Assembly (NCBI GenBank): GCA_045600105.1
Contig: JAZRXG010000032.1
Location: 1 to 32,260, forward strand
Direction of reading: 5' to 3'
Length of the DNA: 32,260 nt
DNA from: UBA1206 sp045600105
Lineage (GTDB): Bacteria > Bacillota > Clostridia > Oscillospirales > CAG-382
The notes below the pieces were generated by a model. It saw only the letters and a list, made by a program, of their open reading frames with translations, made no database searches and was not told the DNA's origin. Shown one piece after another: positions 16,314 through 23,929 of this stretch. The position numbers and the translations under genes were made by a program. The first letter of the stretch is position 1; each line of letters begins with the position of its first letter.

Positions 16314-17684
16314 TCAAATATTGCTCCGTACAAATTCAATTTGTTTTTCTACAGATGCGACGCAGGTGCCGCCTTCGCTTATGCGTTTTGCGACACACGC
16401 GTCAAGGTCGACGGCGGCGTATACGTCGTCGTCGAAAAGCTCGCTGAACGACCTGTATTCGTCAAGCGTCAGCGTTTCGAGGACCTTGTTTTCGGTCGTG
16501 CAGTAGGCGATTATGCGCCCCGATACCTTATAGGCGCTTCTGAACGGAAGCCCTTTTCTGACGAGATAGTCGGCAAGGTCGGTCGCGTTGATGAATCCCG
16601 TCTGCGCCGCTTTTCTCATATTGTCGGTACGCGCTTTCATGGTGGAGATCATTCCCGTGAATATCTCAAGACATTTTTTGACCGTGTCGCACGAATCGAA
16701 AATGCTCTCCTTGTCTTCCTGCATATCCTTGTTGTATGCGAGCGGAAGTCCCTTGAGGACGGTGAGCAGCGCCATGAGGTCGCCGTAAACGCGTCCCGTT
16801 TTGCCTCTGACGAGCTCCGCCATATCGGGGTTCTTCTTCTGAGGCATTATCGAAGAGCCCGTCGTGTATGCGTCGGACAGTTCGATATATCTGAATTCAA
16901 GGCTTGACCAAAGCACGACTTCCTCGGCAAAGCGCGACAGATGCGTCATTACGATGGCAAGGTCTGACGCGAGCTCGAGGCAGAAGTCACGGTCGGATAC
17001 TCCGTCGATGGAGTTGAGGCATATCCCGTCGAATCCGAGAGACGCCGCTTCGAATTCCCTGTCGGTCGCGTAGGTCGTCCCCGCGAGAGCGCAGCAGCCG
17101 ATGGGCGACACGTTGAGGCGCCTCCTGCAGTCGGCAAGACGGCCAAGGTCGCGCAGAAGCATCATCGAATACGCCATAAGATGATGCCCGAAGGTTATGG
17201 GCTGGGCACGCTGAAGATGCGTGTAGCCCGGTACGATGGCGGACTTGTATTCCTCCGCCTTATCGGTCACGGCTGCGATAAGCGCCTTTATGCCGGCGCT
17301 TATCGAGTCGATCTCATCACGCAGATAAAGTCTTACGTCGAGAGCCACCTGATCGTTGCGGCTTCTCGCGGTGTGCAGTTTTTTGCCCGTGTCACCGATG
17401 CGGGACGTAAGTATCTGTTCGACAAACATGTGGATGTCTTCGGCTTCCGGGTCTATCGTGATGCTGCCGCTTTCCATATCCCCGAGCACCGAGGAAAGCC
17501 CTTTTTTCAGTTCTTCCGCGTCGTCCTCGCCGATGATGCCCGTTTTGCCGAGCATCGCCGCGTGCGCGATGCTGCCCGTGATGTCCTGACGGTACATACG
17601 GCTGTCGAATGATATGGACGAGTTGAAATCGTCGGCTATCTTGGCGGTGACACCGTTGGTGACGCCTTCCCACATTTTCGCCAT
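16314..17684 (-). CDS. argH: Argininosuccinate lyase
   Basis: This 456-residue lyase of the fumarase/aspartase superfamily splits argininosuccinate into arginine and fumarate. The signature TTGSSIMPQKKNPD with its catalytic serine loop is intact, as is HTARSRNDQVALD near the N-terminus. I use the ATG at 17684: AAAGG lies eight bases upstream and the protein begins MAKMWEGVTNG like homologues, while the longer frame needs a TTG without a ribosome site. It follows argG by 112 bases, a gap that contains hairpins. Confidence 0.97.
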   Translation of the reverse strand: MAKMWEGVTNGVTAKIADDFNSSISFDSRMYRQDITGSIAHAAMLGKTGIIGEDDAEELKKGLSSVLGDMESGSITIDPEAEDIHMFVEQILTSRIGDTGKKLHTARSRNDQVALDVRLYLRDEIDSISAGIKALIAAVTDKAEEYKSAIVPGYTHLQRAQPITFGHHLMAYSMMLLRDLGRLADCRRRLNVSPIGCCALAGTTYATDREFEAASLGFDGICLNSIDGVSDRDFCLELASDLAIVMTHLSRFAEEVVLWSSLEFRYIELSDAYTTGSSIMPQKKNPDMAELVRGKTGRVYGDLMALLTVLKGLPLAYNKDMQEDKESIFDSCDTVKKCLEIFTGMISTMKARTDNMRKAAQTGFINATDLADYLVRKGLPFRSAYKVSGRIIAYCTTENKVLETLTLDEYRSFSELFDDDVYAAVDLDACVAKRISEGGTCVASVEKQIEFVRSNI

Positions 17685-17704
17685 TTCAGTTACCTTTCTG
17701 CAAT

Positions 17705-17776
17705 GCAAACGCAAAACCGCGTTTTTGCTTGGATTTCTTGAAGGTGTTTCTGGCGCGTAAGCACCGCATCAGAAAC
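17705..17776 (-). other. Hairpins in the argG-argH gap
   Basis: Two inverted repeats lie in the 112-base gap. GTTTCTG-GCG...CGC-AT-CAGAAAC (17746-17776) has a 7-bp plus 3-bp stem with a two-base bulge. GCAAAA-CCGCGT-TTTTGC (17711-17728) has a 6-bp stem. Neither has a terminator-like T run in the direction of transcription. They may mark RNA processing or partial attenuation that lets argG be expressed apart from the rest; this is inference. Confidence 0.45.
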
Positions 17777-17796
17777 AGATCAGATCAAATGAACTT

Positions 17797-19014
17797 TTAT
17801 TTCTTTCCGTCAACGAGAGCCTGGACCTTGATGGGCAGACCGTAGAGATTGATGAATCCCGCGGAATCCTTCTGGTCGTAGTCGCTTTCGCCGAAGGTTG
17901 CGATCTCTTCGCTGTAAAGCGAATATTTGCTCCATACGCCGGCTTTGATGATGTTGCCTTTATAGAGCTTGAGCTTGACTTTGCCGGTGACCTTTTCCTG
18001 GGTCTTGTCTACGAAAGCGGTGAGGGCCTCGCGGAGCGGGGTGAACCACTGACCGTTATAGACGAGTTCGGCAAAGGTGATGGAAAGACGCTGTTTTTCG
18101 TGAAGCGTCATCTTGTCGAGGCAGATGGATTCGAGGGTCTCGTGAGCCTTGTAAAGGATCGTTCCGCCGGGAGTCTCATATACGCCGCGGCACTTCATTG
18201 CGACGAGACGGTTTTCGACGATGTCGATGAGGCCTATGCCGTTCTTTCCGCCGAGCTCGTTGAGCTTGAGGATGATATTCTTGGCGCTCATTCTCTTGCC
18301 GTTGATGGCGACGGGTTTGCCCTTTTTGAACTCGAGGGTGACGTAGGTGGGCTTATCGGGAGCGGTAATGGGAGAAACGCCCATTTCGAGGAAGCCGGGT
18401 TTTTCGTACATGGGTTCATTGCCGGTATCTTCGAGGTCGAGACCTTCGTGAGACAGATGCCAGAGGTTCTTATCCTTGGAATAGTTGGTCTCGCGGTTTA
18501 TCTTGAGGGGGATGTTGTGAGCTTCGGCATAGTCGATCTCTTCGTCACGGGATTTGATGGTCCATTCACGCCACGGAGCGATGATGGGCATGGAAGGAGC
18601 GAAATGCTTGATGGCGAGCTCGAAACGCACCTGGTCGTTGCCTTTGCCGGTGCAGCCGTGGCAGATGGCGTCGGCACCTTCCTTGAGGGCGATCTCAACA
18701 AGTCCTTTGGCGATGCAGGGACGCGCGTGGCTCGTACCGAGAAGGTAATCCTCGTATACGGCACCCGCCTGCATGGTGGGGATGATGTAATCGTCAACGT
18801 ATTCGTCGGTAAGGTCGAGCACGTAGAGCTTTGAAGCGCCGGTCTTGAGCGCTTTTTCCTCGAGTCCTTCGAGCTCGTCAGCCTGTCCGACGTTGCCGGA
18901 AACGGCGATGACTTCGCAGTTGTTGTAGTTTTCCTTGAGCCAGGGAATGATGATGGAGGTATCAAGACCGCCGGAATACGCAAGGACTACTTTTTTGATG
19001 TTTTCTTTTTTCAT
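17797..19014 (-). CDS. argG: Argininosuccinate synthase
   Basis: This 405-residue synthase joins citrulline and aspartate with ATP. The PP-loop AYSGGLDTS lies at 12-20, and CHGCTGKGNDQVRFE and PWREW are intact. Length matches the shorter bacterial type of about 400 residues. The ATG at 19014 has GAGGTG seven bases upstream; an in-frame start at 19029 would remove that ribosome site from use. It is the first gene after the promoter and therefore the best candidate for direct control by arginine. Confidence 0.97.
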   Translation of the reverse strand: MKKENIKKVVLAYSGGLDTSIIIPWLKENYNNCEVIAVSGNVGQADELEGLEEKALKTGASKLYVLDLTDEYVDDYIIPTMQAGAVYEDYLLGTSHARPCIAKGLVEIALKEGADAICHGCTGKGNDQVRFELAIKHFAPSMPIIAPWREWTIKSRDEEIDYAEAHNIPLKINRETNYSKDKNLWHLSHEGLDLEDTGNEPMYEKPGFLEMGVSPITAPDKPTYVTLEFKKGKPVAINGKRMSAKNIILKLNELGGKNGIGLIDIVENRLVAMKCRGVYETPGGTILYKAHETLESICLDKMTLHEKQRLSITFAELVYNGQWFTPLREALTAFVDKTQEKVTGKVKLKLYKGNIIKAGVWSKYSLYSEEIATFGESDYDQKDSAGFINLYGLPIKVQALVDGKK

Positions 19015-19027
19015 TTTTTTGCACCTC

Positions 19028-19065
19028 ATTGTATAATTATGCGGATATTGTATAACTATTTTATT
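19028..19065 (-). promoter_or_regulatory. Putative tandem ArgR operators at the argG promoter
   Basis: Two copies of ATTGTATAA (plus-strand reading; starts at 19028 and 19047) are spaced 19 bases apart. The first is part of a near-palindrome, TTGTATAATTATGC; the second overlaps the -10 box. AT-rich palindromes in pairs covering a promoter are typical of ArgR, but the half-sites are imperfect and no argR gene is in the window. Confidence 0.5.
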
Positions 19066-19075
19066 AATTTGTCAA
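19047..19075 (-). promoter_or_regulatory. Sigma-A promoter of the arginine cluster
   Basis: On the minus strand TTGACA (19070-19075) and TACAAT (19047-19052) are 17 bases apart, about 33 bases before the argG ATG. Confidence 0.85.
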
Positions 19076-19104
19076 GTCGTATTTGCATTTTTCTTTGAAT
19101 TTCG

Positions 19105-19118
19105 TGAATTTTTATGCA
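19105..19118. promoter_or_regulatory. ARG-box-like sequence upstream of the argG promoter
   Basis: TGAATTTTTATGCA differs by one base from the classical ARG-box core TGAAT-N4-ATTCA. It lies about 30 bases upstream of the argG -35 box, where a second ArgR site would fit. Confidence 0.45.
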
Positions 19119-19188
19119 ACTCACAAGTCAAAAACGCGTTTTCCCCGTCCGTTCCGTCGTTTTTCACAAACGCATTGAAAAACGCACG

Positions 19189-19220
19189 AAAAGCACGGAC
19201 GGTATGGCATCCGTGCTTTT
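19189..19220 (-). terminator. Intrinsic terminator of the Cys-rich lipoprotein gene
   Basis: The 11-bp stem AAAAGCACGGA / TCCGTGCTTTT has a 10-base loop and lies 10 bases past the stop codon, with a U-run in the minus direction. Confidence 0.85.
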
Positions 19221-19230
19221 GCCGTAAAAG

Positions 19231-20283
19231 CTAATCGCGGTTCATGTCGAGGTCGACTCTGAAGGACGAATCGTAGTTCTCTTCGTCGCATACAAGGAAC
19301 GTGCAGGGATAGTCGATCTCTTTCATATTGCAGTCGGGCCAGAATGCGCGGTGATCGGTAGCGTTGTTGTCCCAGACGGATTCTTCGCCGTTTTTCCATA
19401 TCTTCACGTTTTCGACGATGATGTTCTGCAGATAGAGATCCTCGTCGGTATTGTAAAGGGTGATGTCGAACCAGTCTTCGGAAGGCTTGCCGTCAACGCC
19501 CATCTTGGTGTTTCCGGGATAGTCGATGGCGAAGTCCATGAGGTACGACGTGCTCGAGCCGTCGGCTTTGAGGTTCTTGACGTAGAAGGTCGCTTCGTCG
19601 GCTTTCTTTCCGTCGGTGAGGTCGTACACGAGAAGGTACGCCTTTTCGTCGGCGGAAGACGTATCGAGGATGAGTCGGTAGTCGTGAGTCGGATCAAGCT
19701 TTACGCTCGATTCGTACCAGCCCGACTGACTTTTGTTCGCCGGCTCGTAGATGTTGTAGAAAAGATGCCACGACGGACGGCTGCCGGAATAGCAGAAACC
19801 GCAGTCGAAGCAGTTGACCCACCAGCCGGTCGGCGACGAAAGGATGTCGCAGCCGAGGAACATATACATATTGACGAATTTTTTATCGGATGCCCTGATG
19901 CTGTTGACCTTGAGTTTGCTGATGAGCACGTCCATCGACGCCTTGTTGTAGCCGACCTTCGAATAGACGCAGTACGCGGGTCCGTCGCAGTCGCCCATCT
20001 TTTTGCCTTTGTTGTCAAAATCGAGATTGGTCTGAACTTTTACGTTTTCGGGTAAAGGAATTTTTTTGAGCATTTCTTCGCTGACCTCCTCTGATATTTC
20101 TTCGGATATTTCGTCTGACGCTTCTTCCGATATCTCTTCCGACACTTCCGCGGACACTTCGGCGCTTGATTCCGCAGCTGAACTCTCGACGGCGGAGGAG
20201 ACGTCGGCTTTGCCGTCATCGGAAGCGCAGGAGCAGAAATTCAGAAGAATGAGCGCGAGCAGAACGAGTGCCGTTTTTTTCAT
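19231..20283 (-). CDS. Cys-rich lipoprotein of unknown function
   Basis: This 350-residue protein starts with a lysine pair, a hydrophobic stretch (5-16) and a lipobox-like FCSC in which C19 is the likely lipidated residue. A Ser/Glu-rich linker with SEEISEE-type units runs from about 20 to 71. The remaining roughly 280 residues form a globular part with nine cysteines (99, 105, 145, 158, 161, 164, 318, 327, 332), including CFDCGFC, and many aromatic residues. I do not recognise the family. The alternating strand pattern could suit a beta-sandwich, possibly ligand or carbohydrate binding, but that is a guess. The ATG at 20283 has GGAGGT eight bases upstream. It is a single-gene unit with its own promoter and terminator, divergent from the glycerate kinase gene. 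Confidence 0.8.
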   Translation of the reverse strand: MKKTALVLLALILLNFCSCASDDGKADVSSAVESSAAESSAEVSAEVSEEISEEASDEISEEISEEVSEEMLKKIPLPENVKVQTNLDFDNKGKKMGDCDGPAYCVYSKVGYNKASMDVLISKLKVNSIRASDKKFVNMYMFLGCDILSSPTGWWVNCFDCGFCYSGSRPSWHLFYNIYEPANKSQSGWYESSVKLDPTHDYRLILDTSSADEKAYLLVYDLTDGKKADEATFYVKNLKADGSSTSYLMDFAIDYPGNTKMGVDGKPSEDWFDITLYNTDEDLYLQNIIVENVKIWKNGEESVWDNNATDHRAFWPDCNMKEIDYPCTFLVCDEENYDSSFRVDLDMNRD

Positions 20284-20321
20284 ATAAGTATACCTCCGCA
20301 AACAAAAAATATTTCTTATAG

Positions 20322-20350
20322 ATAATATCACATAATATATGATTTGTCAA
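20322..20350 (-). promoter_or_regulatory. Sigma-A promoter of the Cys-rich lipoprotein
   Basis: TTGACA (20345-20350) and TATTAT (20322-20327) on the minus strand have a 17-base spacer. The -35 box is only eight bases from the divergent promoter's -35 box. Confidence 0.85.
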
Positions 20351-20358
20351 ACATTTCA

Positions 20359-20387
20359 TTGACAAAAATACGGTTTTGGTATAAAAT
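20359..20387 (+). promoter_or_regulatory. Sigma-A promoter of the glycerate kinase/acyltransferase pair
   Basis: TTGACA (20359-20364) and TAAAAT (20382-20387) have a 17-base spacer. The -35 box lies back to back with the divergent lipoprotein promoter in the inverted repeat TTTGTCAA-N8-TTGACAAA. Confidence 0.8.
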
Positions 20388-20406
20388 ATTTTCGGTGATT
20401 TTGATT

Positions 20407-21486
20407 ATGAAAATACTGATAGCGACCGACTCGTTCAAGGGGACTTTTTCCTCCCTTGACGCCGGCGAAATAATACGTTCCGCGTTCAGCGACCGCGGAT
20501 TTGACGACGTGACCGTGCTTGCCGTTTCGGACGGCGGCGACGGGCTCACCGAAGCCGCGCGTTTCATTGACGGCGGCAGAGTGATAAGAGCGAATGTCAA
20601 AAATCCGTTCTTCACCGAAGTGACGGCAAAATACGTCATGGTCGGCGATACGGCGGTAATCGAATCTGCCGAAGCGTGCGGGCTTGCGTACGGAAAAGAC
20701 GTGATGAACGCCACCACCTACGGCGTGGGTCAGCTCATTCTTTCGGCGATATCGAACGGTGCGAAAAAGATCATCCTCGGTCTCGGAGGCTCGGGCACGA
20801 ACGACGGCGGCGCCGGCATGGCGTGCGCCCTCGGCGCGAAGTTCTGCGACACCCATTCGTTCATACCCGTGGGCAGGAATCTCGTGAACGTGAAAAGAGC
20901 CGATCTTTCGAAAATGTCGAAAAAGCTCGAAGGCGTCGAGATAATCGGCTGTTTCGACGTGGACAGTCCGTTCTGCGGCGAATACGGCGCGGCGTACCGT
21001 TTTGCCCGTCAGAAGGGCGCGACGAGCGCCGAAGTCGAACGGCTCGACGAAGGGCTTTCCGTTTTCGCCGACGCGGTCGGGATAGACAAAACGCTCCCCG
21101 GCAGCGGTGCCGCGGGAGGACTCGGCGGAGGGATAACCGCGTTCCTCGGCGGAAAGCTGAAAAAAGGCTTTGACGTGATGTCTTCCCTGCTCGGCATCGA
21201 GGACGCGGTGAAAAACGCCGACGTGGTGATCACGGGCGAGGGAAAGACCGACGTCCAGACCCTTGCCGGCAAGCTGCCTTACGGCATCGCCGACCTGTGC
21301 TATTCCTACGGGCGGCATTGCATACTCATAAGCGGCTGCACCGACGGCGACATCGGTCCGATATACGACGCGGGCGTTTCGCAGATATTCACTTGCTTTG
21401 ACGAGGTGCCGAAAACACTCGACAAAGACGACGCGAGGAAACGTCTTTATTCCGCTGCCTGCCGCGCCGCGGAAAGCCTGAGATGA
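20407..21486 (+). CDS. Glycerate kinase
   Basis: This 359-residue protein matches the GlxK/GarK glycerate kinase family, which phosphorylates D-glycerate, usually to 2-phosphoglycerate, with ATP. It begins KILIATDSFKGTFSS and carries GGSGTNDGGAGMACALG, GAAGGLGGGITAFL and TGEGKTDVQTLAGKLP in family order; length is normal. I take the ATG at 20407, which follows the promoter and a weak GGTGA eight bases upstream; the longer frame would start upstream of the promoter. It feeds lower glycolysis. The acyltransferase-like gene follows after six bases, so they form an operon. No glyoxylate or tartronate genes are adjacent. Confidence 0.94.
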   Translation: MKILIATDSFKGTFSSLDAGEIIRSAFSDRGFDDVTVLAVSDGGDGLTEAARFIDGGRVIRANVKNPFFTEVTAKYVMVGDTAVIESAEACGLAYGKDVMNATTYGVGQLILSAISNGAKKIILGLGGSGTNDGGAGMACALGAKFCDTHSFIPVGRNLVNVKRADLSKMSKKLEGVEIIGCFDVDSPFCGEYGAAYRFARQKGATSAEVERLDEGLSVFADAVGIDKTLPGSGAAGGLGGGITAFLGGKLKKGFDVMSSLLGIEDAVKNADVVITGEGKTDVQTLAGKLPYGIADLCYSYGRHCILISGCTDGDIGPIYDAGVSQIFTCFDEVPKTLDKDDARKRLYSAACRAAESLR

Positions 21487-21492
21487 CCCCTT

Positions 21493-22812
21493 ATGACAAA
21501 ACGAATATATTCAAACGAACAAATAAATAACGAAGCGAACGGACGGTATCTTCTTTCTTACCGCGAGCAGCGCTACGCCGCCGTGCGTCAGATAATACCC
21601 GACATCCGTGTTCGTTTCCGTTCAAAGGTCGACCCCGACTGCCTGCGGGACGCGGTGAAAACGGCGCTTGACGTCCATCCGCTTTTCCGCACGCGGCTGA
21701 TACGCGGCGGCGGACTGTACTATCTCGTGCCGAACGGAGCGGAGCCCGTTATCCTCGAAGAGCAATGGGAGACTCCGACGGTTTTCGGTACTGCCGAAAC
21801 CGGACTTTTCCCGTGGGCGATCACGTATTCGGACGACGTGATGCTGTTTTCGGCAAGTCACGCGCTGTCGGACGCGGGCGGATTCATGGCGTTTCTCAAA
21901 ACGGTGCTGGTGCTGTATCTGCGCGAACGCGGAGTCGTTTTGCCGGAACGTGTCGTCAGCGACGCGACGGAGAAAAAAACCGATCGCGACGAACACGACC
22001 CGTACCTGCTCTTTGCGTCTCTCCCCGCCGATCCTCCGGGGCTTCCGCGATTCGCTCCCGCTTCCGCTCTGCCCGCGGACGTTTTTGAGGACGACGTGCG
22101 GAAGATCTCGACGTATAAAGTGACTTTTGACCTTGACGAAGTGAAAAAAGCCGCGGGTGAATCCGAGACCAGTCAGTTTTCCGTTATGGCGTGCCTTCTT
22201 GCCAGAGCGGCGGAGAACGCGTTTGAAATGAACGAAGGCTCGGTCGAGGTGCGTATCCCCGTCGATCTCAGGTCACGTTTTCCGGTCGTCACGGAGCACA
22301 ATTTCGTCTACGGCTTTTCGCTGCATTACGACGTGAAAAAAATGAAAAGCATGCCGAACGAACGGGTGGAGACCGCGTTCCGCAGTCAGCTCGATCTGTA
22401 TACCGACAAGGACAATCTGATCGGCAAAATGAAGCACGAACGCGAAAAATACGACGATCTCCTGCGGCATCCCGAGCTTCTTGACGCCCTGCCGCCCGAA
22501 GCCGAAACGGTCATACAGCCTGCCGCCAGAATCATATACACGCACGTGACACGCATCGGGCTCGGCGACGAGCTTGAAAACGAGCTTTTGGAGTTCGAAA
22601 ACGTGGGCGGCCGCAGGGCAGACCGCCATCTGCTGTTCATCGCGACGAACCGACAGTCGAAAATCGAGTTTGCGGTGCAGCAGTCAACGAAGTCCGACCG
22701 CCTCGTACGCGCCCTTGAGGAAGAAGCGGCAAAGAGGGGCTTCGGCTGCCTTGTCGAAAAGAAACGCACCCGCCCCTACGCGATCTACCGCCCCGAAGGG
22801 CTTGAAACGTGA
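21493..22812 (+). CDS. Condensation/acetyltransferase-superfamily protein (HxxxD)
   Basis: This 439-residue protein has the HxxxD active-site pattern as SASHALSDAGGF, with H123 as the general base and D127. RFRSKVDPDCLRDAVKTALDVHPLFRTRL (about 41-69) is the typical first helix and strand. This fits the chloramphenicol-acetyltransferase-like fold shared by NRPS condensation domains, alcohol O-acetyltransferases and wax-ester synthases. It is a stand-alone protein with no carrier protein or adenylation domain nearby, so acyl transfer from CoA is more likely than peptide synthesis. Substrates are unknown. The ribosome site is weak, and the start lies six bases after the kinase stop, suggesting translational coupling. 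Confidence 0.8.
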   Translation: MTKRIYSNEQINNEANGRYLLSYREQRYAAVRQIIPDIRVRFRSKVDPDCLRDAVKTALDVHPLFRTRLIRGGGLYYLVPNGAEPVILEEQWETPTVFGTAETGLFPWAITYSDDVMLFSASHALSDAGGFMAFLKTVLVLYLRERGVVLPERVVSDATEKKTDRDEHDPYLLFASLPADPPGLPRFAPASALPADVFEDDVRKISTYKVTFDLDEVKKAAGESETSQFSVMACLLARAAENAFEMNEGSVEVRIPVDLRSRFPVVTEHNFVYGFSLHYDVKKMKSMPNERVETAFRSQLDLYTDKDNLIGKMKHEREKYDDLLRHPELLDALPPEAETVIQPAARIIYTHVTRIGLGDELENELLEFENVGGRRADRHLLFIATNRQSKIEFAVQQSTKSDRLVRALEEEAAKRGFGCLVEKKRTRPYAIYRPEGLET

Positions 22813-22830
22813 TAAAACAATATTCTCAAA

Positions 22831-22870
22831 AAAATCGGACCGTATCCGAAAAAGATACGATCCGTTTTTT
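22831..22870 (+). terminator. Terminator of the glycerate kinase operon
   Basis: The stem CGGA-C-CGTATC / GATACG-A-TCCG with one mismatch and a 7-base loop is followed by TTTTTT, 18 bases past the acyltransferase stop. Confidence 0.85.
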
Positions 22871-22879
22871 GTTATACGA

Positions 22880-22909
22880 AAAACAGTCCCGCAAAAACGG
22901 GACTGTTTT
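22880..22909 (-). terminator. Terminator of the aldolase transcript
   Basis: The 12-bp stem AAAACAGTCCCG / CGGGACTGTTTT with a 6-base loop lies 16 bases past the fba stop. It stands next to the terminator of the convergent operon, so the two transcripts are each closed by their own hairpin. Confidence 0.85.
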
Positions 22910-22925
22910 GATGTTATATGCTGAC

Positions 22926-23888
22926 TTATGCCTTGCCGTTGCAGCCGAGAACGTCAACGAGCTTGTGACGAACGAGCTCTTTGATGTTGGCTCTTGCGGG
23001 TTTGAGGTATTCTCTCGGGTCGAACTTTTCGGGATGTTCGGAGAAGAATTCACGAACGGTGCCGGTGAGAGCGAGACGGAGGTCGGAGTCGATGTTGATC
23101 TTGCAGACCGCGCTGCGTGCGGCTTCGCGGAGCTGTTCCTCGGGGATGCCGACCGCGTCGGGCATCTTGCCGCCGTTTTCGTTGATCATCTTGACGTAGT
23201 TCTGAGGAACGGAAGACGAACCGTGGAGAACGATCGGGAAGCCGGGGAGACGTTTTTCGCATTCATTAAGAACGTCGAAGCGGAGAGGAGGAGGTACGAG
23301 GATGCCCTTTTCGTTTCTGGTGCACTGAGCGGCGGTGAATTTGTATGCGCCGTGAGAAGTGCCGATGGCGATGGCGAGGGAGTCGCAGCCGGTCTTGGAA
23401 ACGAATTCTTCGACTTCTTCGGGACGGGTATAGGAGCCTACCGCGTGGCTGACCTCGTCTTCGATGCCGGCGAGGGTGCCGAGCTCTGCTTCAACGACTA
23501 CGCCGTGAGCGTGAGCGTATTCAACGACTTTCTTGGTGATCTCGATGTTTTCCGCAAAAGGCTTGGAGGAAGCGTCGATCATGACGGAAGTGAAGCCGCC
23601 GTCGATGCAGGATTTGCAGGTCTCGAAATCGGGGCCGTGGTCGAGATGGAGAACGATGGGGATCTCGGGGCATTCGATGACTGCAGCTTCAACGAGCTTT
23701 ACGAGATAGGTGTGGTTGGCGTAAGCACGCGCGCCCTTGGAAACCTGAAGGATAACGGGAGCCTTTTCTTCTTTGCAGGCTTCGGTGATACCCTGAACGA
23801 TCTCCATGTTGTTTACGTTGAAAGCGCCGATGGCGTAACCGCCGTCGTATGCTTTTTTGAACATTTCTTTACTTGTTACGAGAGGCAT
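22926..23888 (-). CDS. fba: Class II fructose-bisphosphate aldolase
   Basis: This 320-residue zinc aldolase interconverts fructose 1,6-bisphosphate with glyceraldehyde 3-phosphate and DHAP. The catalytic D83 and zinc ligand H84 lie in VLHLDHGPDFETC; EAELGTLAG with E135, IGTSHGAYK with H179 and LHGSSSVP with H222 supply the rest of the active site. The gene starts 41 bases after the upstream solute-binding lipoprotein with no terminator between, so it is probably read from that promoter. AGGAG lies ten bases before the ATG. Together with the PPi-phosphofructokinase about 3.5 kb upstream it marks a glycolytic neighbourhood. Confidence 0.97.
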   Translation of the reverse strand: MPLVTSKEMFKKAYDGGYAIGAFNVNNMEIVQGITEACKEEKAPVILQVSKGARAYANHTYLVKLVEAAVIECPEIPIVLHLDHGPDFETCKSCIDGGFTSVMIDASSKPFAENIEITKKVVEYAHAHGVVVEAELGTLAGIEDEVSHAVGSYTRPEEVEEFVSKTGCDSLAIAIGTSHGAYKFTAAQCTRNEKGILVPPPLRFDVLNECEKRLPGFPIVLHGSSSVPQNYVKMINENGGKMPDAVGIPEEQLREAARSAVCKINIDSDLRLALTGTVREFFSEHPEKFDPREYLKPARANIKELVRHKLVDVLGCNGKA

Positions 23889-23929
23889 GATTGGGAAACT
23901 CCTTTATTTTTATTTTTGTTTTTTGAAAA

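Noticed and set aside
14143..16506. Plus-strand reading frame of 787 codons
   Set aside because: It is antisense to argJ and argC, both of which are certain; high GC in the third position produces such shadows throughout the window.
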